NCBI GenBank assembly: GCA_019359515.1
Contig: JAHHHC010000025.1
Coordinates: 23,448 to 87,447, forward strand
Length of the DNA: 64,000 nt
Reading direction: 5' to 3'
From: Desmonostoc vinosum HA7617-LM4
Lineage (GTDB): Bacteria; Cyanobacteriota; Cyanobacteriia; Cyanobacteriales; Nostocaceae
The notes under the pieces were generated by a model that worked only from the letters and a program-made list of their open reading frames with translations, made no database searches and had not been told where the DNA came from. The translations under genes were made by a program, and so were the position numbers. Shown one piece after another: positions 55,101-62,268 of this stretch. Position 1 is the first letter of the stretch; the number at the start of each line of letters is the position of its first letter.

Positions 55101-55636
55101 AAGATGCCCCTATAGGTACTAATCTTCAAGGATTATTTCAAAGTGAAGTTATTGATTTACGAGAATTTGATGGGCAAGTTTTAACTGCTCAATTTACAGT
55201 TTGGCGGGAAGCAAGTTTGAATAATGTCGCTGGACTTTACGTGGTAGAAAATGCTCAAGGATCTGTCCGCGATGAATTTGGTGTGTTAGTCAATCCTGGG
55301 GATGCTCGTTATATAGAAGTGGCAATGCAAAGACGAGTAACTGATTTGGAGTTAAAAGTTAATAATCAGTCACACACAGTTACTAATGTTCAAATAGAAG
55401 GAGGAGATATTTTAGCGCCTTTCTTGATTATTGATGGCACGATTAATCAACTTATTGATGATAATGCTAGTAATAATCCTAGTATTTATTTCCCTTATTT
55501 AGGAGCTAATACTGATGGATTTGATCATCTGCGGTTGTTGGGCAGTAACCATTTTGGTTTTGAAGATTTACCGGGGGGTGGAGATGGAGATTACAACGAT
55601 ATTGTTTTTAAGGTAGATTTATCACCTGTTGTTTAA
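46115..55636 (+). CDS. Giant surface protein: DUF4347, four beta-helix blocks, Ig-like and DUF4114 domains
   Basis: This 3173-residue protein starts with a DUF4347 domain (~22-170) carrying LISHGSPGCLHLG (His80) and LFIYGCQVAAG (Cys123). Four parallel beta-helix blocks follow (~227-615, ~792-1370, ~1398-1938, ~2042-2622). Each opens with a TLREA/SLREA signature and is rich in GGAIYN and GGGI turns. Ig/cadherin-like repeats lie at ~700-792 and ~2625-2825 (VTVNVG, FTYTLSDG). Two DUF4114-like domains close the protein (~2828-3173), ending GGGDGDYNDIVFKVDLSPVV. No normal signal peptide is present; DUF4347/DUF4114 proteins are usually secreted. It probably acts as an adhesin or matrix protein. A repeat-derived stretch (DARTRGDGDAE) follows DUF4347. 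HlyD and BcsA-like genes follow on the same strand. Confidence 0.9.
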   Translation: MSYCAVNLAIVTEKLSVSISTNSSILLIVDSQVQDYLYLLSGVQSGVQIAVVDAHQDGVKQITEILQQGYGWRQVHLISHGSPGCLHLGNTELSLATIAEYKFALHKWSKCFQPGGELFIYGCQVAAGNAGEEFLSQLHHILKVEIAASRTLTGNSALGGNWHLEASTSPNQSYWIEVDARTRGDGDAENLNLAKLPCHSVRTGAVNPIAIFQPHVLANYQGILGTFVVNSIADTDDGDLGNGITTLREAVNAANSDKNTAHLITFDFETYPQTIFLNSSLGVFGNITIDGGDAADITLDGGNNNRHFYVSQLQELSLQNLTLINGKDQAGGSIFTDENARLNISRVTFQNNEAVIDGSGGSGVGGAIFSQGILRLTDTTFQTNKAAALGGAIYNAGKPLTATRTLFADNQAGGAVNSPSFVAGGAIFDDRGNIELIQSTFSGNRSTGDGGAVFNKGKLSVYSSTLTLNVADSDNSGSGRGGGFFNDGGTIRVSNSIIAGNEAAENADVARASSYSGLYISLGGNLIGEDTVKQFKEYTDITFIGAGISDISQVLDTTLALNGAPLGSPLSHGLVANSLAIDGGLPSWVNLPTDATGQPRVQNLSIDIGAVEFTDTSGTPIAAVNDDASIIIDTGSSFLTALNSESQLGADVAYQGNGQIVYTLDPDFQTLAVGETAIDTITYADIEGVKTLKVQVTGVNQAPVGVNDVISTVLTFNPLVNDTDIDSSDRLRITSITSPATNGQVIINNPDTPDSTITYTPDAGFTGSDTFTYALSDGNGGTSTAQVTVNVGTSNLVIVTTNQDIVDAGDGVTSLREAIATLNGLGSGTIGFDLPGEQTIALTQGQLDILPSSNITIQGTGADALTISGNQQSRLFFVDVDAQLTLNGLTLADGIDRANNSTFPGVSQGGAIRNHGTLIINDSVLRDNRSETIGGAIVNGSSAGDMGELPVYNASLTINNTRFINNTTKDQGGAIYNGFTGNGGTVSINNSSFEQNRAQAIAGAVFNNNGGLTISNTNFGYNFGGDQAGAIYNNGGTNPSAILTVTDGTFVQNLADREGGAIFNTGTASLTRNKFLYNRADNAGGAVFNANSTANLTVTDSQFSYNLAVADRLAIAGVGGAIANSDGSLTLTRSILDHNYSQKEGGGLFTTGTAAINVSQSSIHDNIAYEQGGGIASNGSSDSVVNIANSTISRNQAANNGGGIVLNSGKLNLDSVTVALNVGNGDGDFRGFGGGIYTNSSYDSTPKVTVRNSIIAGNIDYSGIAPDIGQSNFTSTTSSFKSLGNNLIGTDRRATTNGFFLDASDRTFASASITDITQVLNPNLSGDDIPTHQLVNGSIALDNGNTTLTTDQRGKNRTGTADIGAYEVQPDDTIPLAGTQLNSYFLPPVSTSDTIITKLTVNSTADTDDNNINNGVTTLREAINYANRTVGDVEINFDLDSGSHTITLGSELVISSNIQILGSPLDDITIDGNGTTRLLRIDSNFNEPEVAAVPNRPLPSVILQNLTLANGLADQGGAINNAGNLFINGVKFRNNQATSGGGAIYHRRNDGNPLLGVINSEFSNNTAADQGGAILLEAIASIQTSTFTKNTANQKGGAIAVTDGQRYDAYPYSLELADNYFSENTGINGGGALYVTNNARVNALNSNFEKNASTAGDGGAVLLDGYNTTLITKDSRFAENTAKGTGGGIASQSGVLSLANTTVDSNTADGSGGGIHQQGSGSLTLTSTTISKNNSGDQGGGVYTDNILSRVVNTTFSANQAKNSGGGIFQKSTKLTLTNSTLVLNVADSDADGTGVGGGIFNDYSTAKIANTIIAGNQGNSAPDVGETLLDGGYGASIYISRGNNFVGVDSVGEFKEATDQTFDSTGLTNINQLLDPTLAENGVAGGSRLTHALLANSPLVDAGNNAFAPMVAKDEGGIDATGQPRIINSVVDIGATEFQGSVGVFLATTTTDEAVTFNSGSTTVEASSPITTKLGGTVINHGTGFFTYKPAENLSDLASNQNALDSFTYNDADGLQTANILVNGIVDTSTGFTVPDLVGSNVLLVTTTEDGIDFTDGQLSLREAVQIATSEAGDWVIGFNLDITSSQTITLTEGQLLVGHKLPNNIKIVGTGAKNLTISGNNASRIFYVERGSTLELSGLTIADGMDGIEQSISGSISVDQGAAIRNQGNLIINDAVFRDNYSKTIGGAILNAANPGSSLANPGASSNYQATLTVNNTTFINNFAKDQGGAIYNGFSNGQEGLVTITNSRFIRNVAGAIGGAIFNNAGALTVSDSTFTENDGGGQAGAIYNNGNSNSSATATITDTEFIRNLAEREGGALFITGNTTITNGTFTSNRADTAGGAIYAASNANLTITDSKLTKNIALADRSDKSAGIGGAIALAQATLNMQGTTLSDNTAQDEGGGIFSTDSTLNITGSTISTNTAGDDGGGLSNNYGTVNLTNSTISGNIANDNGGGIFQSSGLTQLLNTTVTLNMANVDGEPDGMGGGIYNKPSASSEVRLQNSIVAGNYDFSGLAPDINPGIDGVAVVYTSQGHNFIGVDSPGAFTATGDQTFTSAGISEIEQVLNPVLENNGGQTLTHALVKDSPALNTGANPPVAGITTDQRLALRIAGETVDIGSYEALVLDAINDKASTQENTPVVIDVLSNDISINGIPTIDSFQASSALGGMVTQNDDNSFTYTAPQSIIPNDVVKDTFTYTLSDGTNTDEATVTVEVTGESNPPAPVADEVTVAANQSTQIQVKELLKNDQDLDLSGLSLTLEDLPTYGSVILNDNDTLDDLEDDFITYNPNQNFEGDDVFSYKLVDKFGFKSAKANVNLRIVASKIVHEDNNLFSVIGVDKVKVKFTVSQIKTNQVNEIGVFVVDDAEGRVNGLLPGSPGYLQAALNPNRPQPARVIFSTLSHNLFPQFNSEQLLSFNAGDRLQFYLVQDSTTDLVIAGKSDRVLLGSAVNANGEFTTLTTEEFNDGNLTIRWQDQFNNSLSFDSLEINLQVTNEDAPIGTNLQGLFQSEVIDLREFDGQVLTAQFTVWREASLNNVAGLYVVENAQGSVRDEFGVLVNPGDARYIEVAMQRRVTDLELKVNNQSHTVTNVQIEGGDILAPFLIIDGTINQLIDDNASNNPSIYFPYLGANTDGFDHLRLLGSNHFGFEDLPGGGDGDYNDIVFKVDLSPVV

Positions 55637-55737
55637 TGGGAAGTATCTCACGTAGTAACGCACTGCTATAGATTAATATCTTTTTGTCTTACGCAAAGAC
55701 GCAAAGACGCAAAAAGGTAAAAAATATATTTCTCCTC

Positions 55738-55773
55738 CACTCCCTACTCCCCACTCCCCACTCCCCACTCCCT
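55738..55773. repeat. CTCCCCA heptad repeat before the HlyD gene
   Basis: Five CTCCCCA/CTCCCTA units lie 20-55 bp upstream of the HlyD start. The complementary unit GGGGAGT forms the repeat at 62220-62265. Confidence 0.85.
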
Positions 55774-55790
55774 ATTTCTATGGAGGTTTA

Positions 55791-57110
55791 GTGTTTATTA
55801 AGGTTATATTTCTTAAGTTACCAGTTCCAAAACGTACAAGTGTTTTTAAATCAACTCGGTTGGTGTTGGCCCTTGGTGTGATGGGGGTTGGTTTGACTTT
55901 TTTTGTGCAGCATCTTTTGAGTATTCGTAGCAGTCGAGCTTATATCAATAGTGATATTGTGTATATTCGTACACCGATTGAGGGAAATTTACAATTAAAT
56001 AATCACTATGTTCCTGGTGAATGGGTGGAACCTAATAGGGTTTTGGGTCATGTGAAAAACCCCAGAGCTAATACTTTAATTTTACGTAGAGAAGAATTAA
56101 AAACTCAATTAAGTGTTGCTCAAAAATCATTGCTAAGTCTTCGTGAGCAAGCTAGTACTTATGAACGAATTTTAGGGCAACTTGATCATAAAATTAAGCT
56201 ATATGAGCAGCAAATATTACAACAAAAACAGTTACAAAATCAACAAAAAAAATTAGAATTATCACAAACTGAAAGGTATATTAATCAATCTCATGCTGAG
56301 CTAGAAAGGCAAAAAGAAGAAGCTGCGATCGCCCAAAAGGAAGCACAACGTTATCAACAATTAGCTCAAGAAAAGGTAGTTTCGGTAAGTCAGGCTGAAA
56401 AACTGCAATCTCTTGCTAAACAATCACAAGAAAATGTGAAAAAGGCTTTTGAGTCTTATCAGCAATCTTTAAGTCAGTTACAAGTTAATGAGGCTAATTT
56501 GTCATCTGTACAAATTAACTTTATGTTGAGAATTGGTGATACAGAAAATCGTCAACAGCAATTATTGATTCATCAACAAGATTTAGCTAAGGAACTGATA
56601 GCAATTCAGCAAAAAAAATTAAGTACTAATGGGGAAATTCAAGCGATTAATAATGAGTTAAGTAAGATTGAGAAGCAATTAAAAATAGATTCGGTGACAG
56701 CGATTAAGGCTTCTATTGCTGGGCCCATTTGGTCAATTAAATCTCGGAGTAATGAATATCTAGAACCAAATGAGGAAATTTTAACAATGGTTAATTGTCA
56801 AAACCGTTGGGTTGAGGCTTTGGTACCAGAACAAAGTGCGGCACAACTATCATCGGGAATGGCTGTACAAATTAAGTTGTTGGGGGAAACTCAGCGGCGA
56901 TGGCAAGGCAAGATTTTGGCTATTCGTGCCGGTGTCGGACGCATGAATGCGGGGGAAGATGTGGTTGGTTTACTCAAGGATTTACCTAAGCGTCAAGTAG
57001 CTTTACGCATCGGGGTGGAGTGGTCTGAACCTGCGAATTCCCAAGAGTTTTGTTACGTGGGACGCAGTGTTGAGGTGGTTATTCCCCGCTTTGGGAGGAA
57101 AAGCAACTAG
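55791..57110 (+). CDS. HlyD-family membrane-fusion protein
   Basis: The 439-residue protein has one N-terminal TM helix (~24-43, LVLALGVMGVGLTFFVQHLL). A split lipoyl/barrel-sandwich part follows (VYIRTPIEGNLQLNNHYVPG), then a long coiled-coil (~90-310) and a C-terminal beta-barrel (WVEALVPEQSAAQLSSGMAV). It would span the periplasm and link an inner-membrane exporter to an outer channel. The start is GTG 55791 with TGGAGG six bases upstream. It ends directly (TAG, GTG) at the glycosyltransferase start, so the two are coupled. No ABC transporter or TolC is adjacent; pairing with a BcsA-like synthase is known from cyanobacterial exopolysaccharide systems. Confidence 0.9.
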   Translation: MFIKVIFLKLPVPKRTSVFKSTRLVLALGVMGVGLTFFVQHLLSIRSSRAYINSDIVYIRTPIEGNLQLNNHYVPGEWVEPNRVLGHVKNPRANTLILRREELKTQLSVAQKSLLSLREQASTYERILGQLDHKIKLYEQQILQQKQLQNQQKKLELSQTERYINQSHAELERQKEEAAIAQKEAQRYQQLAQEKVVSVSQAEKLQSLAKQSQENVKKAFESYQQSLSQLQVNEANLSSVQINFMLRIGDTENRQQQLLIHQQDLAKELIAIQQKKLSTNGEIQAINNELSKIEKQLKIDSVTAIKASIAGPIWSIKSRSNEYLEPNEEILTMVNCQNRWVEALVPEQSAAQLSSGMAVQIKLLGETQRRWQGKILAIRAGVGRMNAGEDVVGLLKDLPKRQVALRIGVEWSEPANSQEFCYVGRSVEVVIPRFGRKSN

Positions 57111-59267
57111 GTGGAACTTAAAGGTTTATGGTGGTTCTGTTTAACTCTGTTGCTGGTGGTTGGGTTTGGTGTCTTTGGTTTAGAGATAGACTTATCAGAA
57201 TGGGAAATTGAATTAAGTGCTTGGTTGGAAGCTAGCCATAATTTTTTTGCCCCTACAGAAGTGGGATTATTGCAGATATGCTTACCTACTGGTTTTAGTG
57301 TAGTGGCGGCGATATTGCTGCAATATTTTTCTCCGCAACCGGGGTATTGGAGTCGATTGATCGCGGGGATAATTGCGATCGCTTTAGTGACACAATATAT
57401 GCTGTGGCGGCTGTTGGGTACTCTGTATCTACCTAATTTTTGGATTGGTAGCTTGAGTGTGTTGTTTTTTTTAGCTGAGCTACTGAATTATATCAGTACT
57501 ATCAGCTTTTATGCTCAAACTGTGTCGGTGCGCGATCGTTCTCAAGAAGCTGACTATTTATCGCAAGCAATTATTGATGGCACTTATCAACCAACTGTTG
57601 ATATTTTAATTCCCACTTATAACGAATCTCTAGATATTTTGACGCGTACAGTCATCGGTTGCCAGTTAATTAATTATCCACGTAAAACAATTTACCTTTT
57701 AGATGATGGTTGCCGTCCAGAAGTGCAAAAGCTTGCTCAATATTTGGGTTGTTTTTACATTGATAGAGTTGACCGTTCTCATGCGAAAGCAGGTAATGTC
57801 AATCATGCTTTGAAACTCACATCAGGAGAATTGATTACTATCTTTGATGCTGATTTTGTACCTGCTCAAAATTTTTTAGAACGCACGGTTGGTTTTTTTC
57901 AAAATTCGCAAGTTGCGCTTGTTCAAACTCCACAAAATTTTTATAATACTTCTTCCTTTTTGTTAAATTTAAGAGTCGATCATCTGATTGGCAATGATGT
58001 CGATTTATCTTTTCAGTATATGGAAGCTGGGAGAGATGCTTTAGACTCACCTCTATGTTCTGGAACTTCGTTTATCATTCGTCGTAATCTATTAGAAGAA
58101 ATTGGCGGGATTCCTACTCAAAGTATTACTGAGGATTTTTACACTTCAATGCAACTCCTCAACCAAGGCTATAAAGTTATTTATTTAAATGAGTTAATCT
58201 CTGGGGGAGCTGCACCAGAAAATATCAGTGCCTATATTAATCAAAAATTGAGATGGGCACAAGGAAATTTACAATTATTTTTCTGTCCTCAACATCCACC
58301 TTTGTTTTACTCAGGACTGACTTTCATACAGCGTCTTGTTCATTTCTGTGCGATCATTTTTTGGTGTACTGCCATCACTCGTTTATTTTATTTACTTTTA
58401 CCTGCATTCTCATTAATTTTTGATATCTTTGCGATTAATCCTACTATTCCTGGAATTTTAATTTTCTTTCTTCCTTATTATATCTTTAATTTATGTATTT
58501 TTAATTGGCTCAATGGCGGTTTACGTTCAATTGTTTGGTCAGATGTATTTGATATTTTGATGTGTTTACCAGTGACTATCGCTGTATGTAAAACCTTGAT
58601 TTCGCCATTTGGAGTTAGATTTAAAGTTACTCCCAAAGGTGTAGTTTTGTCAAAAATCAGTATTAATTGGCAGCTTGGTATCCCTTTAATATTAATCGCA
58701 ATTTGCTATTGTATTGGCTTGTTACGCCACTTTTTAGGAATTGCAGATCCATCTGATGAAGCTGCTAGTTTAGCAATTACCTTAACTTGGAGTTTTTATA
58801 ATTTAGCATTATTAAGTGTTTGTATTCAGTCAACAATTGAAGTTCCCCAAGAACGCCGATTTTTAAGATTTGAACATAAGTTGACCTGTCAATTAAAATT
58901 ATTATCAGAAATACTAGAAGGTCATACTCTTGACTTATCAGAAGGAGGAGCTTTAATTCAAATTCCTAGCACAATGCCATTATCTCAATTACCAGAAACA
59001 GCTAAATTGTATATTCCGGCAATTGCAGATACAGATTTTAAAGTCAAAATTGTCAGAAAATTTAGGCATAAAGAACAAATTTATCTAGGATTAGAATTTA
59101 GTCAACTTTCACTAATGCAAACTAAAAATTTAGTTAAGTTTCTTTTCTGCCTTCCTGATAGATGGCAACCTACAAGAACCAAAGAAATAAAAGCAGCAAG
59201 AGCATTTCTACAAACAGTATTTCGATTCTATCCCCTAGCAGAAGCCAGAGGACAATTAAAGCATTAG
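57111..59267 (+). CDS. BcsA-like processive glycosyltransferase with PilZ domain
   Basis: The 718-residue membrane enzyme has the GT2 core with LLDDGCRPE (Asp198/199), FDADF (Asp246, Asp248), TED (340-342) and QKLRW (Gln378-Trp382). All are hallmarks of cellulose-synthase-type enzymes. About four TM helices stand before the core and four or more after it. A PilZ domain follows (~580-690; RRFLRFEHKLTCQL, LDLSEGGALIQIP), where the RxxxR and DxSxGG elements for cyclic di-GMP are largely present. It should polymerise a beta-glycan and pass it across the inner membrane, activated by cyclic di-GMP. GTG start lies next to the HlyD stop with GGGAGGAAAAG upstream. Substrate sugar is unknown. Confidence 0.92.
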   Translation: MELKGLWWFCLTLLLVVGFGVFGLEIDLSEWEIELSAWLEASHNFFAPTEVGLLQICLPTGFSVVAAILLQYFSPQPGYWSRLIAGIIAIALVTQYMLWRLLGTLYLPNFWIGSLSVLFFLAELLNYISTISFYAQTVSVRDRSQEADYLSQAIIDGTYQPTVDILIPTYNESLDILTRTVIGCQLINYPRKTIYLLDDGCRPEVQKLAQYLGCFYIDRVDRSHAKAGNVNHALKLTSGELITIFDADFVPAQNFLERTVGFFQNSQVALVQTPQNFYNTSSFLLNLRVDHLIGNDVDLSFQYMEAGRDALDSPLCSGTSFIIRRNLLEEIGGIPTQSITEDFYTSMQLLNQGYKVIYLNELISGGAAPENISAYINQKLRWAQGNLQLFFCPQHPPLFYSGLTFIQRLVHFCAIIFWCTAITRLFYLLLPAFSLIFDIFAINPTIPGILIFFLPYYIFNLCIFNWLNGGLRSIVWSDVFDILMCLPVTIAVCKTLISPFGVRFKVTPKGVVLSKISINWQLGIPLILIAICYCIGLLRHFLGIADPSDEAASLAITLTWSFYNLALLSVCIQSTIEVPQERRFLRFEHKLTCQLKLLSEILEGHTLDLSEGGALIQIPSTMPLSQLPETAKLYIPAIADTDFKVKIVRKFRHKEQIYLGLEFSQLSLMQTKNLVKFLFCLPDRWQPTRTKEIKAARAFLQTVFRFYPLAEARGQLKH

Positions 59268-59287
59268 ACCTCTTGCATAAATTAATT
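59268..59287. mobile_element. Solo end of the AGACCTCTTGCA element
   Basis: AGACCTCTTGCATAAATTA directly follows the glycosyltransferase gene, and its first bases overlap the TAG stop. No partner end is visible. Confidence 0.45.
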
Positions 59288-59295
59288 ATATAAAA

Positions 59296-59913
59296 TTACT
59301 TACTTAAATAATAGTGCCATAATAAACGCGTTGCTACTGCTCTCCAAGGTCGCCATTGCTCCGCAATACTTTCTATTTCCTTTGGTTTAGGTCGCTTCTC
59401 TAATCCTTTAAGTTTTTGAATCGCTAACGCTAATCCTAAATCTCCCGCCGGGAAACTATCACGTCGCCGCATTGCCATCAACAAATATATATCAACAGTC
59501 CAATCTCCAATACCTTTAATTTTTTTCAAAGTAGACCTGATATCATCATCATCCATCTTGTGGAGCAGATGTAAATCAAGTTGTCCAGAAATGATAGAAT
59601 CAGCTAGCGATCGCCCATAAAGAGCTTTTTGTCTACTGAATCCAATTTTTTTAATTTGTTCATCATTGAGACTGACAAACTGCTCTGGAGTAATCGGTGA
59701 TATAGTTTGTTGCAACCGCTCAAAAATCGCTTTAGCTGATGCTATAGATACTTGTTGTTCTAATATGATTTGAATCAGCGTTGCAAAACCTGGTTCGCGT
59801 ATCCAAAAAGGAGGAAAACTCAGAGTTTGGAGAACTACTGCTAAGTCTGAATCGCACGAAGCAATCACTTTCAAACCATGAGCAAAGCTTTCTTCTGTCA
59901 AGATTTCTGACAC
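59296..59913 (-). CDS. DNA-3-methyladenine glycosylase II (AlkA-like, HhH-GPD)
   Basis: The 205-residue protein has the HhH-GPD core: IILEQQVSIASAKAIFERL, KKIKGIGDWTVDIYLLMAMR and catalytic Asp158 in FPAGDLGLALAIQ. It removes alkylated purines from DNA. It lacks the N-terminal beta-domain of E. coli AlkA and so is of the short, MAG-like type. A repeat block with CATGGGGGAAACCCCCAAG and CTTTAGTGC palindromes lies to its right (59940-60070). Confidence 0.9.
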   Translation of the reverse strand: MSEILTEESFAHGLKVIASCDSDLAVVLQTLSFPPFWIREPGFATLIQIILEQQVSIASAKAIFERLQQTISPITPEQFVSLNDEQIKKIGFSRQKALYGRSLADSIISGQLDLHLLHKMDDDDIRSTLKKIKGIGDWTVDIYLLMAMRRRDSFPAGDLGLALAIQKLKGLEKRPKPKEIESIAEQWRPWRAVATRLLWHYYLSK

Positions 59914-60091
59914 TATTTCATCCCCAAATTTAGCTCATTGATGGCTTGTCATCAGCACTTTAGTGCTTAGAAAACAAGGATTAAAATCCTGACCCTCCGG
60001 GTTCGTTAGTCGCTCATGGGGGAAACCCCCAAGACCGCGCTAACTCACTACGAACTTACTGACTCAGTACTCTGTACTTAGGAATGTTTAT

Positions 60092-61720
60092 CTATTTTGT
60101 ACCACTAATAACCCATCTGCTATTTTCAGCATCCCATAAAAGGGAAAAACGCACAGAACTAGTAACGACTTTCTTCGTTTTGAGTAGATATTTTAACTGA
60201 GCATTAACTGTAGCTGTTTCTGCATTTTCTTGTATCAAACTAACTTGTTCAACATCTACATTTTGTACCTGTCCTCCCCACCAGTCGATATAAGAAAGAT
60301 ATCCATTTGGATGCAGGCGGCGATTGCTTTGGTAGCTAGGGGCTAGCTGATTCCATGCAGTTTGATACTGACCTTGATTAATGGTTGCATAATAACTTTG
60401 TATAGCTGCTTCTGGTGATGTCCGCTCAACTTCTGGCTGTGGTGGAGAAGAAATTTGAGCAGATGGGGTAGGACTTGGGACGCTAGTATTAGTATCTGGT
60501 TGCTCAGTCGGTATATTATCTCGTGGTTCGTTATTTGTATTCGGTGGTGGGGTGTTAATATCTGGTTGCTCAGTCGGTATATTATCTCGTGGTTCGTTAT
60601 TTATATTCGGTGGTAAGGTGTTAGTATCTGGCGATTCGTTGCGATTTGACGAAGATACTGATGAGTTAGTTGATTGGACAATTGGTTCAGTCGATTTGCT
60701 CAGAATCAAACCAACCACGATCGCACCACCTACTAAACCACCTACAATCAAACTACCAAGAAGGATTCCCTTGTGCCCACTGCCTTGATTCACAGTCCCA
60801 GGACTTACCGCAACTGTGTTTGGCATTGTTACCGGGGGTGCGACATTGACTGTTGGTTGAGTTTGAGCATAAGGCATTGTTGGTGGAAATGCGGCTGCCG
60901 TCCCGGAGTACAACGCTTCTAGCATTTCTCTAGCGGTGGCAAAACGTTCTCGCGGATGGTAGGCGATCGCTTGGTCTATCACTCCTGCTAAAGTAGGACT
61001 GACACTCAAAGCGTGACTACGCCAAATAATTTCTCCGCTACGTGAATCTGTCTCTAACTCTTGCGGTTGTTTGCCTGTTAGCAAATAAATCGCTGTGATG
61101 CCTAAACTATATAAATCACTCGAATAAACTGGCCTACCCGCTGCCTGTTCACTAGGCATAAATCCTGGTGTACCAATCACAATCGAACTGGTGGGATTGC
61201 CTTGGGAATTCACGACTGTTCCCATAGATTCGCGCACCGCACCAAAATCGATGAGTACTGGTTTAGCATCGCGCTGACGCAGGATAATATTATCGGGCTT
61301 AATATCGCGATGAACAATCCGCTTATTGTGTACGTTTTCTAATACTGGTAATAAATTTACTAATAATTCTTTGACAGCACTTTCGCTAAATAACCCTTGT
61401 CGGTGAACTTTTGCCGTTAAGGTATCGCCTTCAATCCACTCTTGGACTAAGTAGAATTGCCCTTCCAATTGAAAGTAAGCATACAAAGTGGGAATTTGGT
61501 CAGTAATACCGCCCAAATCCTCTAAAATTGCGGCTTCTCGTTGAAACCTTTCCTGCACCAACTGATAAATCTGGGGGTTATTATGAATCGGTCTTAGCTG
61601 TTTAATTACACAGCGACGTTTGGAGGGCATTTGAGTATCTTCCGCAAGGAAAGTTTCTCCAAAACCACCGCCGCCCAAAGTCCGAATAACTTGATAGCGA
61701 TTGTTTAGCAGTGTTTGCAT
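60092..61720 (-). CDS. Ser/Thr kinase with membrane anchor and IMS-like C-terminal domain
   Basis: The 542-residue kinase starts MQTLLNNRYQVIRTLGGGGF. It has Lys40 (CVIKQL), catalytic Asp139 (IVHRDIKPDN), DFG Asp158 (LIDFGAVRES) and GTPGFMPSEQ. A TM helix (~317-338, ILLGSLIVGGLVGGAIVVGL) is followed by repeats of about 19 residues (INTPPPNTNNEPRDNIPTEQ). The last domain (~430-542, SPEAAIQSYYATINQGQYQTAW) resembles NTF2-like/ARC6-IMS extracytoplasmic domains. That domain may sense the outside. It is paralogous to the kinase at 62269 over the first ~280 residues. Confidence 0.93.
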   Translation of the reverse strand: MQTLLNNRYQVIRTLGGGGFGETFLAEDTQMPSKRRCVIKQLRPIHNNPQIYQLVQERFQREAAILEDLGGITDQIPTLYAYFQLEGQFYLVQEWIEGDTLTAKVHRQGLFSESAVKELLVNLLPVLENVHNKRIVHRDIKPDNIILRQRDAKPVLIDFGAVRESMGTVVNSQGNPTSSIVIGTPGFMPSEQAAGRPVYSSDLYSLGITAIYLLTGKQPQELETDSRSGEIIWRSHALSVSPTLAGVIDQAIAYHPRERFATAREMLEALYSGTAAAFPPTMPYAQTQPTVNVAPPVTMPNTVAVSPGTVNQGSGHKGILLGSLIVGGLVGGAIVVGLILSKSTEPIVQSTNSSVSSSNRNESPDTNTLPPNINNEPRDNIPTEQPDINTPPPNTNNEPRDNIPTEQPDTNTSVPSPTPSAQISSPPQPEVERTSPEAAIQSYYATINQGQYQTAWNQLAPSYQSNRRLHPNGYLSYIDWWGGQVQNVDVEQVSLIQENAETATVNAQLKYLLKTKKVVTSSVRFSLLWDAENSRWVISGTK

Positions 61721-61878
61721 AAATTAACGCCACTAAATAATTACTAATTCGTAATTCGTAATTCGTAGTTACAGTTATATAGCAACTAGCTTTGTTTATG
61801 GAAACAAATAAATTTATTACTGATTTAAAGCCCCCAACTTTAACCTCAAAGTATTAATTACGAATTACGAATTATCAA

Positions 61879-62052
61879 TTACGAATTATTCTTATGGTCT
61901 TCTTGCTCGTTTTGCTTGGGTTTTTTGCGCTGATCGAGTTGCTGATCTATGGTTTCTCTGATTTTTTGTTCAGCTGCATTCGTTGCAGAAAATCTAAAGC
62001 GATCAGCAAGGCTACTAAATATGTTGCTAAAAAATCTTTCAATTTCTTGCAT
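61879..62052 (-). CDS. Small 57-residue protein between two kinases
   Basis: Start ATG at 62052 gives MQEIERFFSNIFSSLADRFR, then FSATNAAEQKIRETIDQQLD and QRKKPKQNEQEDHKNNS. The N-terminal half is a likely amphipathic helix and the C-terminal half is highly charged. The stop TAA and the last two or three codons lie within an ATTACGAATTA repeat. It is on the same strand as both kinases and lies between them. I know no family. Composition suggests a real protein, perhaps a kinase partner. Confidence 0.6.
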   Translation of the reverse strand: MQEIERFFSNIFSSLADRFRFSATNAAEQKIRETIDQQLDQRKKPKQNEQEDHKNNS

Positions 62053-62219
62053 GTTTTTATTTCTCCAAATTTAAAGTTTAATTTTGGACTCTACTAGTAG
62101 CTAACAGTAATATACTATACCCGTTATAGTTCCAATTATTTGTTTTCCCCAACTAAATTAAGATATCGTCGTAATTCTTAATAATTTTAGTCTGCTTTGA
62201 TTTTTGAACTGACTTGTGT

Positions 62220-62265
62220 GGGTGGGGAGTAGGGAGTGGGGAGTGGGGAGTGGGGAGTAGGGAAG
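62220..62265. repeat. GGGGAGT heptad repeat
   Basis: About six GGGGAGT/AGGGAGT units lie just beyond the stop of the kinase gene at 62269. Confidence 0.85.
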
Positions 62266-62268
62266 ATA

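Noticed and set aside
61894..62097. Rightward frame of 67 residues beginning MVFLLVLLGFFALIELL
   Set aside because: It is antisense to the more convincing 57-residue leftward gene and is hydrophobic only because of complementarity.
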